Assembly: GCA_039519185.1 (NCBI GenBank)
Contig: CM076851.1
Span: forward strand, 53,612,751-53,676,750
Origin: Astragalus membranaceus
Lineage: Eukaryota; Streptophyta; Magnoliopsida; Fabales; Fabaceae
Length of the DNA stretch: 64,000 bases
Direction: 5' to 3'
Both the position numbers and the translations under genes were made by a program. The number at the start of each line of letters is the position of its first letter. The first letter of the stretch is position 1. The notes below the pieces were generated by a model. The model saw only the letters and a list, made by a program, of their open reading frames with translations, made no database searches and was not told the DNA's origin. Below, in pieces: positions 47,001-58,284 of this stretch.

Positions 47001-47292
47001 AAAGCACGAAACTTAATCAAAAAACACAAGGGTCAATTAAACAACAAAGAGAACAAACAAATTCAATAACTGATTAACAGAAATACAAACCTTGAGAGTG
47101 TTAAGAAGGTCAGCTTGATCCTCAGCGTTGAGAGCTGCTTAAAAAAGATCAAAATTCAATGAGAAAAATTCAATCATAAATCGAATAAAAAAGAATAAGA
47201 AAGAAAGGAGAGTGATTGAAAAGTAGAGTGTTTTAGAAGATACATAATGAAGTGAGATCAGCCATAGTGAAAGCTTGCTTGTTGTTGCTCAT
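44075..47292 (-). CDS. NAP1: Nucleosome assembly protein 1 (histone chaperone)
   Basis: Binds H2A-H2B dimers, shuttles them and helps assemble nucleosomes. Twelve exons by eye: 47292-47244, 47134-47091, 46877-46782, 45914-45822, 45578-45503, 45424-45363, 45267-45077, 44963-44786, 44708-44665, 44547-44358, 44244-44227, 44134-44075. Every intron is GT-AG; the total of 1101 nt gives 366 aa in one frame, a normal plant NAP1 length. Landmarks: LEAKFFEERAALEAKYQALY (long dimerisation helix), FFFDTNPYF, CESFFNFFSPPEVPE, IIPHAVSWFTGEA, and a long D/E tract (44460-44370). The C-terminus GERPPECKQQ carries a CaaX-type CKQQ box, known to be farnesylated in Arabidopsis NAP1. The start MSNNKQAFTMADL fits other plant NAP1 proteins. 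The 18-nt penultimate exon is unusually small but keeps the frame. Confidence 0.95.
46425..46650. mobile_element. MITE-like repeat in a NAP1 intron
   Basis: Within intron 45915-46781, AGGCATGTTTGATT on the left and ACCAAAACACAATCAAGC on the right resemble the degenerate ends of hAT-type MITEs. Between them are repeated CTTGTTTTT and AAAAACA segments of opposite sense. No clear target duplication. Confidence 0.35.
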
Positions 47293-47425
47293 GATGAAAG
47301 GGAAGAAGGTAACAGCAAAAAAGCAGAGAAGCTAGAGATAGAGAAAGAGGAAGAGAGGGTTTTGGTAGTGACTCTAATCCTCTTGTTCCCCCCTCCTTTT
47401 AAACGGAAAAAACCTTCTCGCTCTC

Positions 47426-47432
47426 TTCATTA

Positions 47433-47475
<43 letters not shown>
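47426..47475. repeat. (ATT)n microsatellite upstream of NAP1
   Basis: About 16 ATT repeats, 130-180 bp upstream of the NAP1 ATG. A TTTAAAAGG TATA-like sequence (about 47394-47402, minus) and AAAACCCTCTC, a telo-box-like motif common in plant chromatin and ribosomal gene leaders (about 47355-47365), lie between it and the start codon. Confidence 0.85.
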
Positions 47476-48104
47476 TTCTTTTGACTCAAAATTATTATGA
47501 GTTTAATATATATACACGTTTTTACAAACACAATCAATCACACTTCATAGAATGGTTGCTTACGAATTCACTAATTTGTTGACACAAATTGACTAATTTG
47601 TTGTTAATGATGTGTCAACTTTTAATTGTTAGATAATATAAAACACTTATACACATATTGTGTATATAAATTTAATTATTATTGTTATTGTTTTCCATGG
47701 TTTTATTAGTAGTTGTAAAATATATTTTTAATTCAGTCAAATCATTTGTAATTAATTATTGAGAAATACATTTTATATTGATATAATGTTAAGTCCTTAT
47801 TTGATTCATGTATTTAATTTTTACGCGTTGAAATAAATTTTATTCCAATAATTTGATTATGGTAATTGTTATATTTATTGTTTATTACTTCTTTTGACCA
47901 TGATACAGTTGTTTTTGTTTTTTTTTTGTTTTTTTAAAATGACATAATTGTTTTTTATTTAATCACAACAAAATATAATTCTTTTTGTTATCGGGAAGCG
48001 TCGTGTTACGTAATTTATGTGGATTGGTTTAGTAGAGTATGATAGAGCCTTCTATTTATCGATGATAATTGACACCATTTGGACGGGTATTACAGTGTTC
48101 TTTT
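47476..48104. other. AT-rich intergenic region
   Basis: No gene or repeat boundary recognised. Confidence 0.5.
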
Positions 48105-48224
48105 TTTTTTTGGTCATCTCACCTCCCAAAATAATACTTTTCGTGAGAATCGAATCCGAGAGCGAACCGAGTCGACCCTTACGGACCATAGCCCGCTCAC
48201 CACTAGGCCAAATTCATTGGGTAC
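48105..48224 (-). mobile_element. tRNA-derived SINE with target duplication
   Basis: On the minus strand a pol III A box (TGGCCTAGTGG, about 48209-48199) and B box (GGATTCGATTC, about 48156-48146) lie about 45 bp apart. The element ends in an A-run (48101-48111 as T on the plus strand). The flanks share TACRGTGTTCTTT (about 48092-48104 and 48222-48234), fitting a LINE-mediated target duplication. About 115 bp long; it could not be expressed as a tRNA. Confidence 0.75.
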
Positions 48225-48234
48225 GGTGTTCTTT

Positions 48235-48647
48235 GCTATACCCACATTTGAAAAGAGTGTTCAGACCTTGTATCCATGTGGATAGCAACTTTAGTGTATG
48301 TCTCAATATATGAGTGAGCAACAACTTTAGCTATGAAAAAGAAAAAATAACATAAAGAGTATTATAAATTAATTGAAAAATGATTAATTTTTTTCTTTCA
48401 AATCTACTTATTAAATATTACAAATGATACTTTTTAGCGACATCAAACTATCCAAAATAAAAGTAGTTAGACATTAGACATAATGTCTTATGCACATCAT
48501 TTTACCTTTTTTAAATTGGACATAGTCAAAATTGTAATATTTTTTATACAAACAAAATTGTAATATTAGTAATTAGTAATACATAATTATATGTATATAA
48601 AATAATAATATTTTTGACAGAATAAAATGATAATTTTAATTGTGTTG

Positions 48648-48681
<34 letters not shown>

Positions 48682-48738
48682 ATTATTAAAAGGTATTTAA
48701 TTATCACGTTGACTTTTTATTTTAGTTTCAACCACAAA
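48235..48738. other. AT-rich intergenic region with an (AT)n run
   Basis: (AT)n at about 48650-48678. No gene recognised. Confidence 0.5.
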
Positions 48739-50763
48739 CTAGCACTATACCCGTGCATCCGCATGGGCCGATCGCGTTACGTCATACGATTACCTCAAAT
48801 AGAAACGTTAGTTTGAAATCTCATTAATCTAAAATCAATTGTAAAATATAGAGGATGACTTGCATACAGACAGGTGCTGTCGTGTTCTTTTTAGGAATGA
48901 ATTTAGACAGTATTTAAATAGTCTGAACATTACCCCGTAAAAATAAAAAAAATTTAAAGTAGATAAAAAAGGAGTTTCAAATAAAAAATTGATAAATATT
49001 AAAATTAAAAATGTAAAATTATCATTTAAAAACAATATGTGCATTTTTTCCGTGTGTTTTTATATATCAGTGCAGTGTTTTTTTTATATATCAGTGTTGT
49101 TATCCCATGTTTTTTATATATCAGTGCAACTATCCTGTGTTTTTATACATATCATTGCAAATCCTCGTCTTTTTTTATATATCAGTGCAGTTGTCCAGTG
49201 TTTTTACATGTATCAGTGCAGATATCTCATAGTTTCAATTGATTATTTGAGTTGATTAGTAGATTATTGTAGATAGTGAAAGATAGATAGTAGATTATCA
49301 ATAACAAATATTTATCCCGTATTTTTTTATATATCAGTAACAATTATTTGTCCTTTTTTAGGTATTAGTGACAAATATTTGTCACGTGTGTTTTAAATAT
49401 TAATCATTTTAAATTGTCATTAAGCCTTCTTGTTTTTTTAGATAGTTGTTTTCAAAAACTATAATTATCAATGGCAAATATTAATCCCGTGTTTTTTTAT
49501 ATATCACTGCAGTTATCCCCGTGTTTTTTATATATCCGTGCAGTTATCTGGTAGTTTCAATTGATTATTTTAGTTGATAGTAGATTATAGTAGATAGTAA
49601 ATTTGTTAGATAGTAGATTATCAATAAGAAATAATTGTTTTAAATATTAATTAGTAATTTAAATAGTCATTAAGCCTGCTTATTTTTTAGATAGTAGGTT
49701 TGTAGTAGTAGGTTTCAAAAATTTTAATTATCAATGACAAATATTAATCTCGTGTTTTTTTATATATCAGTGCAGTTATCTCGTAGTTTCAATTAATTAT
49801 TTTAGTTGATTAATAGATTATAGTAAATAGTAAAAGAGAGATAGTAGATTATCAATAAGAAATATTTATTTTAAATATTAATCAGTAGTTTAAATAGTCA
49901 TTAAATATTATTGTTTTTCAGATAGTAGGTTTATAATAGTCTTCCAAAAATTTAATTATCAATGACAAATATTAGTCTTTTGTCTTTTTATATATTTGTG
50001 TAGTTATCCCGTGTGTTTTTATATATCATTGCAGTTATCTCATAGTTTCAATTGATTATTTGAGTTGATTAGTAGATTATTCCATTTATAGTAGATTATT
50101 GCAGTTATCACGTGTTTTTTTAGATAGTAGTTTTATAGTAGTTTTCCAAAATTATAATTATCAATGGTAAATATTAATTATAAATTGTCAAAAAAATTAT
50201 AAATATCAATGGTAAATATTAATCCCGTGTTTTTTTATATATCACTGCAGTTATCCCGTGTTTTTTATTTATCAGTGCAGTTATCTCGTAGTTTCAATTG
50301 ATTATTTTAGTTGATTAGTAGATTATAGTAAATAATAAAAGTTAGATATTGGATTATCAATAAGAGATATTTGTTTTAAATATTAATTACTAATTTAAAT
50401 AGTCATTAAGTCTTCTTATTTTTTAGATAGTAGGTTTATAGTAGTGGTCTTCAAAATTTTTAATTAAAGTAGTGTTTGTATAAGTTTAGAAATTTAATTA
50501 AAAGAATTAAAGTGAAGTGATAAGAGAAAGAGAATAATTATTTATGGGAAAAATAAAGTAAAAAGAAAAAAAAAGGAAGAAAGAGAGTGTAAAAGAAAAG
50601 TGAAAATGAGGAAAGAGAGTGTAAGAAGAAAGAGAAAAAAGGAAGAAAGAGAGTGTAAGAGAAAAGTGAAAAGTAAGAAAGAGAGTGTAAGAATACAGAG
50701 AAAAAAAAAAGAAATATAGTGTAATGACATTTTTACCCTCAAAAATTTGAGGTGTCTTTTAGA
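48739..50763 (-). mobile_element. Non-autonomous Helitron-like element with internal tandem repeats
   Basis: On the minus strand it starts with TCTAAAAGACACC (50763) after an A, and ends with a GATGCACGGGTATAGTGCTAG segment (48739) before a T. The stem GCATGC...GCACGGG before CTAG is an imperfect hairpin. The interior (49040-50300) carries six or more diverged copies of a ~230-bp unit with TTTTTATATATCAGTGCAG and TTTCAATTGATTATTTTAG. A TCTC-rich tract lies near the 5' end. No Rep/helicase gene. Confidence 0.5.
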
Positions 50764-50898
50764 TAGAATGGGGGTACTGGTAAAATCATATGTGGTGAAT
50801 TTGTATAAATCTATAGTAGACAATTTAAACTAGCTCTTACCACTAAGCTCTCGTTCTCTCATTACAAAACTCTCGTATTGTACGCTATCTATAAAAGT

Positions 50899-53521
50899 AC
50901 AGCTGTAACATCCCTAATTTTGTTAAATTCAATTTATGGAATTTACGAGTGATTTATTATTCGAATGAAAGATAAATCATGTCATTGATATGGGATAGTC
51001 GAGAAAGCAACGTTTAGTGGATAAACCATAGGATTAGGGTGTAAGTTAGAGAGAACTTGGGCAAAAATAAGGATTATGAATGAATTAATGAGCCAAGGGT
51101 ATTTTGGTCTTTTACAACCACTTAAACCCTCAGCCCATTAAAACATTATAACCCTCCTTGATGTTTAATCATTCAGCTGGAACCATAAGGAAAGAAAAGA
51201 AAAGAAAAGAAGTGGAGGAGAGAAAAGAGAGAGTAAGGCGAAAGAGGGAGAGAAGAGGAGAGGAGCACCTCCACCATCAAACCTGATTGCATGTAAGTTC
51301 TTTCTTCCCCATTTCATTTCATTTTTCCAGCTCTTTCCAATGAACCTAGTTTCAGCTTCTCATTCCACTCCTATTACAAGCTGCCATGGATGGAGCTTGA
51401 AGCTCAATGTTGACCCAATCTCATCATCTCCTTTTCTTGCATGTTGTTGGTTGTCATGGAGGAGTAGTTCTTGGCAAATTTCTGAACCTACATTCTTGAG
51501 TTAAGTCAATTAGAAGGAAGGACAGTAGCTTAAAGAGGAGGAGTTCGAATTTGAAGTGTGAGAAGTGCGATTTTGAAGTTGAGCGAGTTCGGTGAGAATT
51601 CGTGAAATTTCGGCGTCGTCAATCTTCAAGCATTTTGGTGATTCGTGATTTTCATCACGATAGGTGAGTTTTACTCACGTTTAGGGTTTTATGTTTTGAT
51701 TGTTGAATTGTTGGTTGAAATCGGTATTTTGATTTCGAAAGATTATTGAGTCGAAACCGTTTTTCGGAATATAACGCTTTACGGTTTTTATAAAAAATTG
51801 GCTAAAATATAGTTTTGGTCCCCCTATTTTCAAAAATTCAGACATTTGGTCCCCCTATTTTAAAACTCAGACATTTGGTCCCCCAATTTTAAAAAATCAA
51901 ATACATTTAGTCCAAAGAGGGACCAAATGTCTTTGATTTTTTAAAATTCGGGGACCAAATGTCTTTGATTTTTTAAAATTGAGGGGCCAAATGTCTTTGA
52001 TTATTAGCCATAAAAAACTGAAAATTACTCTTGAGACTAAATGTCTTTGATTTTTTAAAATTGGGGGACCAAATGTCTGAGTTTTAAAATAGGGGAACCA
52101 AATGTCTGAATTTTTGAAAATAGGGGGACCAAAACTATAATTTAGCCTAAAAAATTATATCGGTATTATGTGGATTTTGATTGTACTGGAATGTGCTTGT
52201 ATTCTGGTTGTGTTGTTGGAATTTTGATTAGGTTACGGATTGGATACGATCGGAAAAGCGGAACGAAATAAACGAAGCGAATTGTGAATCTGCACAGGAC
52301 GCACGGACCGTGCTCCCCTGGGCATGGGATGTGCACCCTCTTCGGTGTTGCCTGCAAAAAAAATTAAGCAGCGCGCACGGACCGTGCGCCCCTGGGCACG
52401 GGTCGTGCGCATGCTTCTCTTACCGGGTACCAAAAATTCGTTTCGCCGCTCCTTTCGATTCCAAGCCTCTTCTAATCTTCTTCCCAACCCTTTGTAATGA
52501 TTCTTGACTTATAAAACATTGTTTTTGACATGTTCAAGATGGTTTGGGGAAATTGTCATCAAACCTATAAATATTTTGAAAAACCGAATTTAGGACTTAC
52601 GTGTGCGAATAAAGGTTTTCTAAAAGAAACGATCCAAACGGTTTTCGTTGTCGAGTCATAATTGACGTGGGATATTTGTAGTCTCATCTAGACCGGTTAT
52701 GGTACCACGATATATAGATTATATCGAAAATAGGAGTCGGCCCAATGCGGGTATGATACATAAATTATATTTATGTCGGGTGACGATCCGACGAATAACA
52801 AACTAGGCAGGGAAGGTCATGAGCCCCTACCCTAGGCCCTGGACACGTTAGGTAAAGTACTAGCGGGGGTTTATCGGGATTGTGGTTGGTTGCACGACCG
52901 ATGTTATGCTACGTTAGGTGCATGATTCGCCGAGATTGTGGTTGTTTGCACGGTCGGTGTTTCGATTGGTAAGCTTGTAATTATTAATTAACTTACAAGA
53001 CTTAGAAATAGTTGAATAGCACATTATATGCCGAGATTGTGGTTGTTGCACGGTCGGTGATGGGCTACAGTTATATGAACAAGTGGTTTATAAATTAAAC
53101 TATGTTATCTCACCCTAGCATTATTGTGGTTTTTACAGAGAAACAGGGTAAAAGGAAGACAAGGCAGCACGATTAGGTGACGTGCTTATGGAGATGCCGA
53201 AGACTTGTAGTCTTGAGTTTCCGATTGTGCTTCTCTTGTTATTTTCTGTTATGGTTATGTAACTTGTATTTGATATGAGTTGTGTAAACCTATTCCGCTT
53301 CTCTGGTTATGATATTGAACAATAGACTCTGTATTTCTTTTAAGTTGAGAACCAAGTGAAATTTTATGGACTTGAAGACAGGGTGATCCGAGACATTCTG
53401 TTTTGTTATCAGAAAAATTTAGTGTGTTCAATATCTTAACAAGGATTGTGTCCTCTGATTGTTGTTAAGAGGTGCATCTCAGTGTATCTACATGTTAGAA
53501 ATATTGGGGTGTTACAACAGC
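50899..53521 (+). mobile_element. 2.6-kb solo LTR with 5-bp target duplication ACAGC
   Basis: The LTR (50904-53516) runs from TGTAACATCCCTAATTTTG to ...TTGGGGTGTTACA. It is flanked by identical ACAGC at 50899-50903 and 53517-53521. No PBS, polypurine tract or internal region is present. The TGTAACA/TGTTACA ends and length suggest a gypsy (possibly chromovirus) element. A MITE at 51800-52147 is nested inside. GC-rich imperfect direct repeats of GCGCACGGACCGTGC lie at 52290-52410. Confidence 0.85.
51791..52156. mobile_element. Mutator-type MITE with perfect 9-bp target duplication
   Basis: The element spans 51800-52147 (348 bp), flanked by TAAAAAATT on both sides (51791-51799 and 52148-52156). 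Long inverted repeats start GGCTAAAATATAGTTTTGGT and end ACCAAAACTATAATTTAGCC. Most of the element is a foldback of GGTCCCC...CAAATGTCT repeats. A 9-bp duplication points to the Mutator superfamily. Confidence 0.85.
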
Positions 53522-53872
53522 CACCTGTAATTAGTAGTGGTGACTCATAAAGTTTAGTAGAAAAATCATTATTGTTGTATATTGAAAAAAATTTAGGTAG
53601 ATTTTTATATAGTAAATACTTCTTGGTAGATTTTTATGTAGTAAATTTATTATTACCTATGTGTTCTTTACATATGGTAATAAAAATAATATTTAGGAGA
53701 AAAATCAATAGTTTCATATATAGTAAACTTTTTTTGGTAGAACTTATATAGAATATTAAATTTAATGATTTAAAAAAATTTCCGTATATAGAACAATAAA
53801 TTTTACAAAAGTGCGGTCTCATCAAACCCATTTGAAAAATTTATTTTATGTAGATCATTAGATATATAATAA
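53522..53872. other. AT-rich sequence, nothing recognised
   Basis: It shares short stretches such as ACATATGGTAATAAAAATAA with 58650-58690, so it is probably part of a dispersed repeat. Confidence 0.4.
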
Positions 53873-53953
53873 CTAGTATGTATGACCCGTGCGCTGCACG
53901 GGTATACATCTATTTTATATGTAATGTGACATTATTTTATCGTTAATATATTT

Positions 53954-54018
<65 letters not shown>

Positions 54019-54050
54019 ATGTATTGTAGATGTTTATGATTAAGTAAACC
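53873..54050 (-). mobile_element. Helitron-like 3' terminus and simple repeats
   Basis: On the minus strand ACCCGTGCAGCGCACGGGT is a near-perfect 8-bp-stem hairpin, followed after 7 nt by CTAG (ending 53873) and T. This is the textbook Helitron 3' end. An (AT)n run (53955-54006) and (GT)n lie just inside it. The 5' end was not found. Confidence 0.5.
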
Positions 54051-54219
54051 CCCACTCGCGGTCATCGCCCCCCAAACTTCCCAGTCCCTACGAATCCCCG
54101 TAGTCCCTGCATAGATGCCGAAAAATCATTAAAATTCATAAAAAAAATATAAATTAAAATCTAATAATATTGAAAAAATATATAAAAGTATGATTAAAAA
54201 GTCATACTTTTTAAATAAA

Positions 54220-55002
54220 CCTCTCAAGGACTGATTTGGAACAGCCTGCTTCTCAACTGAACTGTCGTTGCCTGTTATCACCGTTCTCATCCAACAACAA
54301 TAAAGCTGACGGACCATTACAAAAATTTAAACAAAACTATGGTAGTAAAACACCCAAAAGAGGGATGGGGGCACCAAAATAAAATCAACATCGCAACCAA
54401 AAAATTAGTGCACAATCTAATACACATTGCACTTGGTAAAAAGATCAATACTACAGCCTTGCTAGCACAAGCACCAGTTTATACCATCGTCGTGTAAGTT
54501 GTATGTTATCTTGTCATTAACATCAATGATTTCCTTCCACTTCCTTCCAATGCCCATTTGGGAACCCTCATTTGCCGCCGTCTTTGTCCACAACGAAAGT
54601 TTGTCTTGCCACTGGCGCACACTCACATCCACACTTCAAATGTCCTCCGTATCTTCCAATTGCTCACCAATCAAAGCCATCAAAGTTTCAAGCCACATGG
54701 TATCATCCTTTCTGCTGCTAGTGACAGTCCACTTTCCTCCATTAGCACACTCAGGATCTTACCACTTTGGTTCAATCTCATCCTTGACCAAATGGAAATT
54801 AGCATTACCAGGCAATCTGATAGGTTTGAGTATCTGATCATGCAAACACCAGAACTCTTCAACATCCACGAAAGTGTAAACCTTGCAAAGAGTGGTTCCC
54901 CAAGCAGCAGTGCAGCACATTGCTTAGGGTTATTGGAACTGGAACTGGTAACGGCGCCGCCGGCTTCGTCGGAGACCCTTCAATGAGTGCTTCTGTTGTC
55001 AT
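54220..55002 (-). pseudogene. Processed eIF(iso)4E pseudogene
   Basis: eIF(iso)4E is the plant-specific cap-binding subunit of the translation initiation complex eIF(iso)4F. On the minus strand an ATG at 55002 starts MTTEALIEGSP. After a deletion come VYTFVDVEEFWC (about 54890-54855), ANGGKWTVTSSRK (about 54755-54717), MWLETLMALIGEQ, QDKLSLWTKTAANE (about 54605) and MGIGRKWKEIIDV (about 54555-54517). The parental gene has introns in this region; here the sequence is continuous, which indicates a retrocopy. The block with the first cap-binding tryptophans is deleted, and there are several stops and shifts (for example near 54770 and 54640). The tail (54220-54480) looks like 3' UTR. No product is expected. 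Confidence 0.8.
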
Positions 55003-55850
55003 GTTTTTCTCTTCGACTCATGAGTCGATATCTAAAATAAAAGGAATAGATCAATTACAATACAAAACAAAACTGAAATATTAGTGAACATAGTTTGGAA
55101 TCTTTGTGTACAAAACAAATATTCTGAACTCTATGATGACAAATAATTTTAAGAGAAAAAATATAGCATTTCAATGGTCCAATTAATAGGAGGATAGCAT
55201 TTTAGTGGTCCAATTATCAATACAACTTCATCTTCTCACTCTATTTCTCTTTGCCTTTCATTTCCCCACCTTATTATCAATAGATCCATTTCATCATCAT
55301 CTCTCTTTTAAAAAAAAACTCCCCCATATGTGTTTTGTTCCAGCTCTCTCACTCAATCCATCTCCTCTCATTCATGTTTCTTCTTCATCTTCTTCAAAGA
55401 AACAGAGCGCTCTGTAATCGACACGCACCCCAATATAACATCATTATATCATATCCATATATAAACAAAACTGCATGATGATGATGATAGTATAAAATAA
55501 AAAATTAAAATTAAAAATGAAACCAACTAAAAGAGAGAATCAAGATGTACCTCCTTGAGCAAAGCTTTAAGTGTCATAAATATACCGATGTCTACAGATG
55601 AGCTTCGATGTCTCAAAATGAAGCCCGATAAAACATCTGACAATACAGAAAAGGATCTGGAAACGTGTGGTATACATGGTACCTTTCTTCTAAGAATCAT
55701 TTGAAAGCCATACTTTGTTGCCTTTGACCATCTTGTCAATTTTTCTTGTGGTGTTGAAGGCTTTCTACTAAGACTGGGATGCTAGCTATATCAGACTATG
55801 CCATTAGTATTAGAAAGTTTACAAAAGAGCAGTTTGTCATATGGCCTTCA
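55003..55850. other. Exon-like pieces of unknown identity
   Basis: A plus-strand ATG at 55329 opens a 30-codon serine-rich stretch (PSPLIHVSSSSSSKK) resembling a plastid transit-peptide start, preceded by a pyrimidine-rich leader. A minus-strand open segment at 55739-55553 (SRSFSVLSDVLSGFILRHRS) ends at a GT. Neither could be assigned; both may be captured or broken gene pieces. Confidence 0.3.
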
Positions 55851-56111
55851 ATATCCATCTGCTTGAGCACTGCAGCAACTGAAGGGAAAAAACAAAGTGA
55901 GAAAAACATCTCAAGTTCAAGGAACTGAAGCTCTTTAAGTTATAGCAGAAACAGTAGTACATATATAACTAAAATGACTACTACTTTTTAAAACATATCA
56001 TGGACACATTCTATACATGACAAAAACACATTTTATACTCGACTTCTTAAATTTCAGAAAAGCAAACACGTTGTATGAACTGTTGAATTGAAACACAAAA
56101 TTCATATGAAA

Positions 56112-56480
56112 TTTCAACTTAAGAACAACGGAGTAGATGGGCAGAATCTTGACACACTGTCCTTGATATGATTTTCTATTTGTGCTGATTCTGATAAGTT
56201 TCTCTTCATCTTTGCTTGTTTCTTTGCCCACAAACCCTTCATAACCTCTAAACACAAGAAGTACAAAAAGGCTCAAATTTGGAGAAAAGGGATAAAACTT
56301 TTTAAGGGGGAAGAACAATATAAAGAGAATTGAAAAAAGGGTCAAGCTCAAAATCAAAATTGAAACTGACCTTGGACTGAGATGAGTCTATAAACTTGTC
56401 CAAGCAAAAGGGTATCTGTCGCCTTGAGAAGCTTGATGCGGGTAATGCGAACTGGATTGTATTTGATGAACTAAAAGGGG
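56112..56480 (-). pseudogene. PADRE (DUF4228) gene fragment
   Basis: Two minus-strand segments. The first (about 56470-56372), preceded by TTTTAG and followed by GTCAG, encodes VRITRIKLLKATDTLLLGQV then YRLISVQ. The second (from about 56249), after GTTTAG, encodes (E)VMKGLWAKKQAKMKRNLSE and runs to a stop near 56112. These match the C-terminal half of plant PADRE/DUF4228 proteins, small proteins often induced by stress and pathogens, with an intron at the Q/E junction. The N-terminal exon with the usual MGN start was not found upstream, so this is a fragment or an incompletely seen gene. Confidence 0.65.
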
Positions 56481-57944
56481 AAAGCTAGATAATGCAAATA
56501 ATGCATTTGGCATAACACTTTGAAAAAATAAATAGCAAAAACATGATTTGGTCAGGCTAGAAACATACCCAAAAAATATAGCAGATAGAAACCCAACCTT
56601 TCCATTCCAAGTTAGTAATGGCAATAATAGCATGTTGTAATGTCTCTCATTCCTTGGCAAGTAAACTCAGATTTTTGCAATTAGCCTTCTTATCTTCAAT
56701 ACTAATTCCACATATATAAGATCTTTCAAATGGTCAAGAAAATGAAAATAAGTATGCCTCCAAGTTCAATGAAATTTTCATCAGACTTTCTCAAATGAAC
56801 TAATAAAATTGAAATAGATAGGGAATATAATCAAACCTTAACAAACTCCACACTATAAACATTGACAAATTATTAATCGAATTGGTTAGTCTTAGGTTTT
56901 TAATAAAAAACAGATAACATAAAACTAATAACACTTAAATAAAGACCACAAAACAAATACCAGAACAGTGAAAAAATGTACCTTTTTAATTACCAATCAT
57001 TTGCTCGCAGAGAACTTTCCTAACTTTGATGGAGAATGGTCTCTGTAGCACAATCGGCAGCTTTTGGTTTTCCCTCGTCTTCCTTTCGTTTCTTTTCTAT
57101 TTGCTCCCTCTCTCTTCTCGGTGCCTTGGTGGTTGGCGGAAACACCTTCTTGATAACCAGATCGCAGTGGAAGCCATTGAGTTTAGGACCTCAACCAAGT
57201 CATCGCTAACGTCACCAGCTCAGAAGGAAAAAACCACAAAATAATACATAATTCTTTTATGATTATTAATGATTTATTGTTTATTTTGGTTGGATGTTGA
57301 AATAGTAACTCTGAGAGTTCATTACCAAGGCGAGACGGCTAGAGATGATTTCGAAATTGTGGTTTTTCTTGGAGCTGTCGATGTGTTTAGAAAGCGTGGT
57401 GAAGAAAGGGGACACGTCATTGGCAAAAGGAGCTGTCGAGTCGTCTTCATCACGCTGCCGAATGGATCTGAGAGTGCATAACCGAGTCGTCTTCATCACG
57501 CTGACAAAAGTGATTTTAAATTCATATTTGAATCAACACATAAATGTGAATAAAACGTTTGATCGAATCCCCTGATTTCGGCCAGCAAACATTAATCATT
57601 CCCTTTAAATTTTTGAATTTTATTAGAGATATTATAAAGTTTGACTTATTTGCCGTGGATTTTGGTATGTATTGATTTCCTCTAATTATGGACATTCAAT
57701 TTGCTGAGTCATGGTAATAATTGCCAAAATAGTTAATTTCGATTGTGATTTTATTATATGACTTCGTGGCTGCCAACTGTACAACGAATGCTGACCTGTT
57801 ATTTTGTCATCAATGACGTAATAAAAATGGTCGGCTGATGTGGTCAAGTGATGTGGCATATTCATGGTTTATTATTATTAAGATAAGATATATTGGTTTG
57901 GTAAAAAAAAATATATTGGCTTTTGTCAAAAAAATATATATATT
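56481..57944. other. Low-information region upstream of the PADRE fragment
   Basis: It contains a duplicated GTCGTCTTCATCACGCTG (57439-57456 and 57485-57502) and AT-rich sequence. No convincing coding segment. Confidence 0.4.
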
Positions 57945-58284
57945 GGCTAAATTACACCAGAGGTCCTTTAAATTATTTAATTGTAACAAGTTGGTTTTTT
58001 AAGTTTTTTCGTCGCACTTAATTAGTTGCTTTAAGTTATTTAATTGTAACAAGTTGGTCCTTTACGTTTTTTCATACCACTTAGGTCCTGTAAGTTATTT
58101 AATTGTAACAATTTGGGGCTAATAAATGTAAGTTATTTGGCCTTTAAAAGTTACAATTAAATAACTTAAAGCACCAACTTGTTAGAATTAAATAACTTAA
58201 ATGACTTAAGTGGTACGAAAAAAAACTTAAAAGACCAACTAGCTACAATTAAATAACTTAAAGGACATCTGTTGTAATTTAGCC
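57945..58284. mobile_element. Foldback MITE, GGCTAAATTACA type
   Basis: The ends read GGCTAAATTACACCAGAGGT and ...CTGTTGTAATTTAGCC, inverted repeats that continue as repeated AACTTGTTACAATTAAATAA units on both arms. The flanks ATATATATT and TAATATATT are similar but not identical. The GGCTAAA/TTTAGCC ends resemble those of the MITE at 51800-52147. Confidence 0.65.

Noticed and set aside
47275..47484. Plus-strand open frame over the NAP1 start
   Set aside because: It is antisense to NAP1 exon 1 and the 5' UTR and ends in the (ATT)n repeat.
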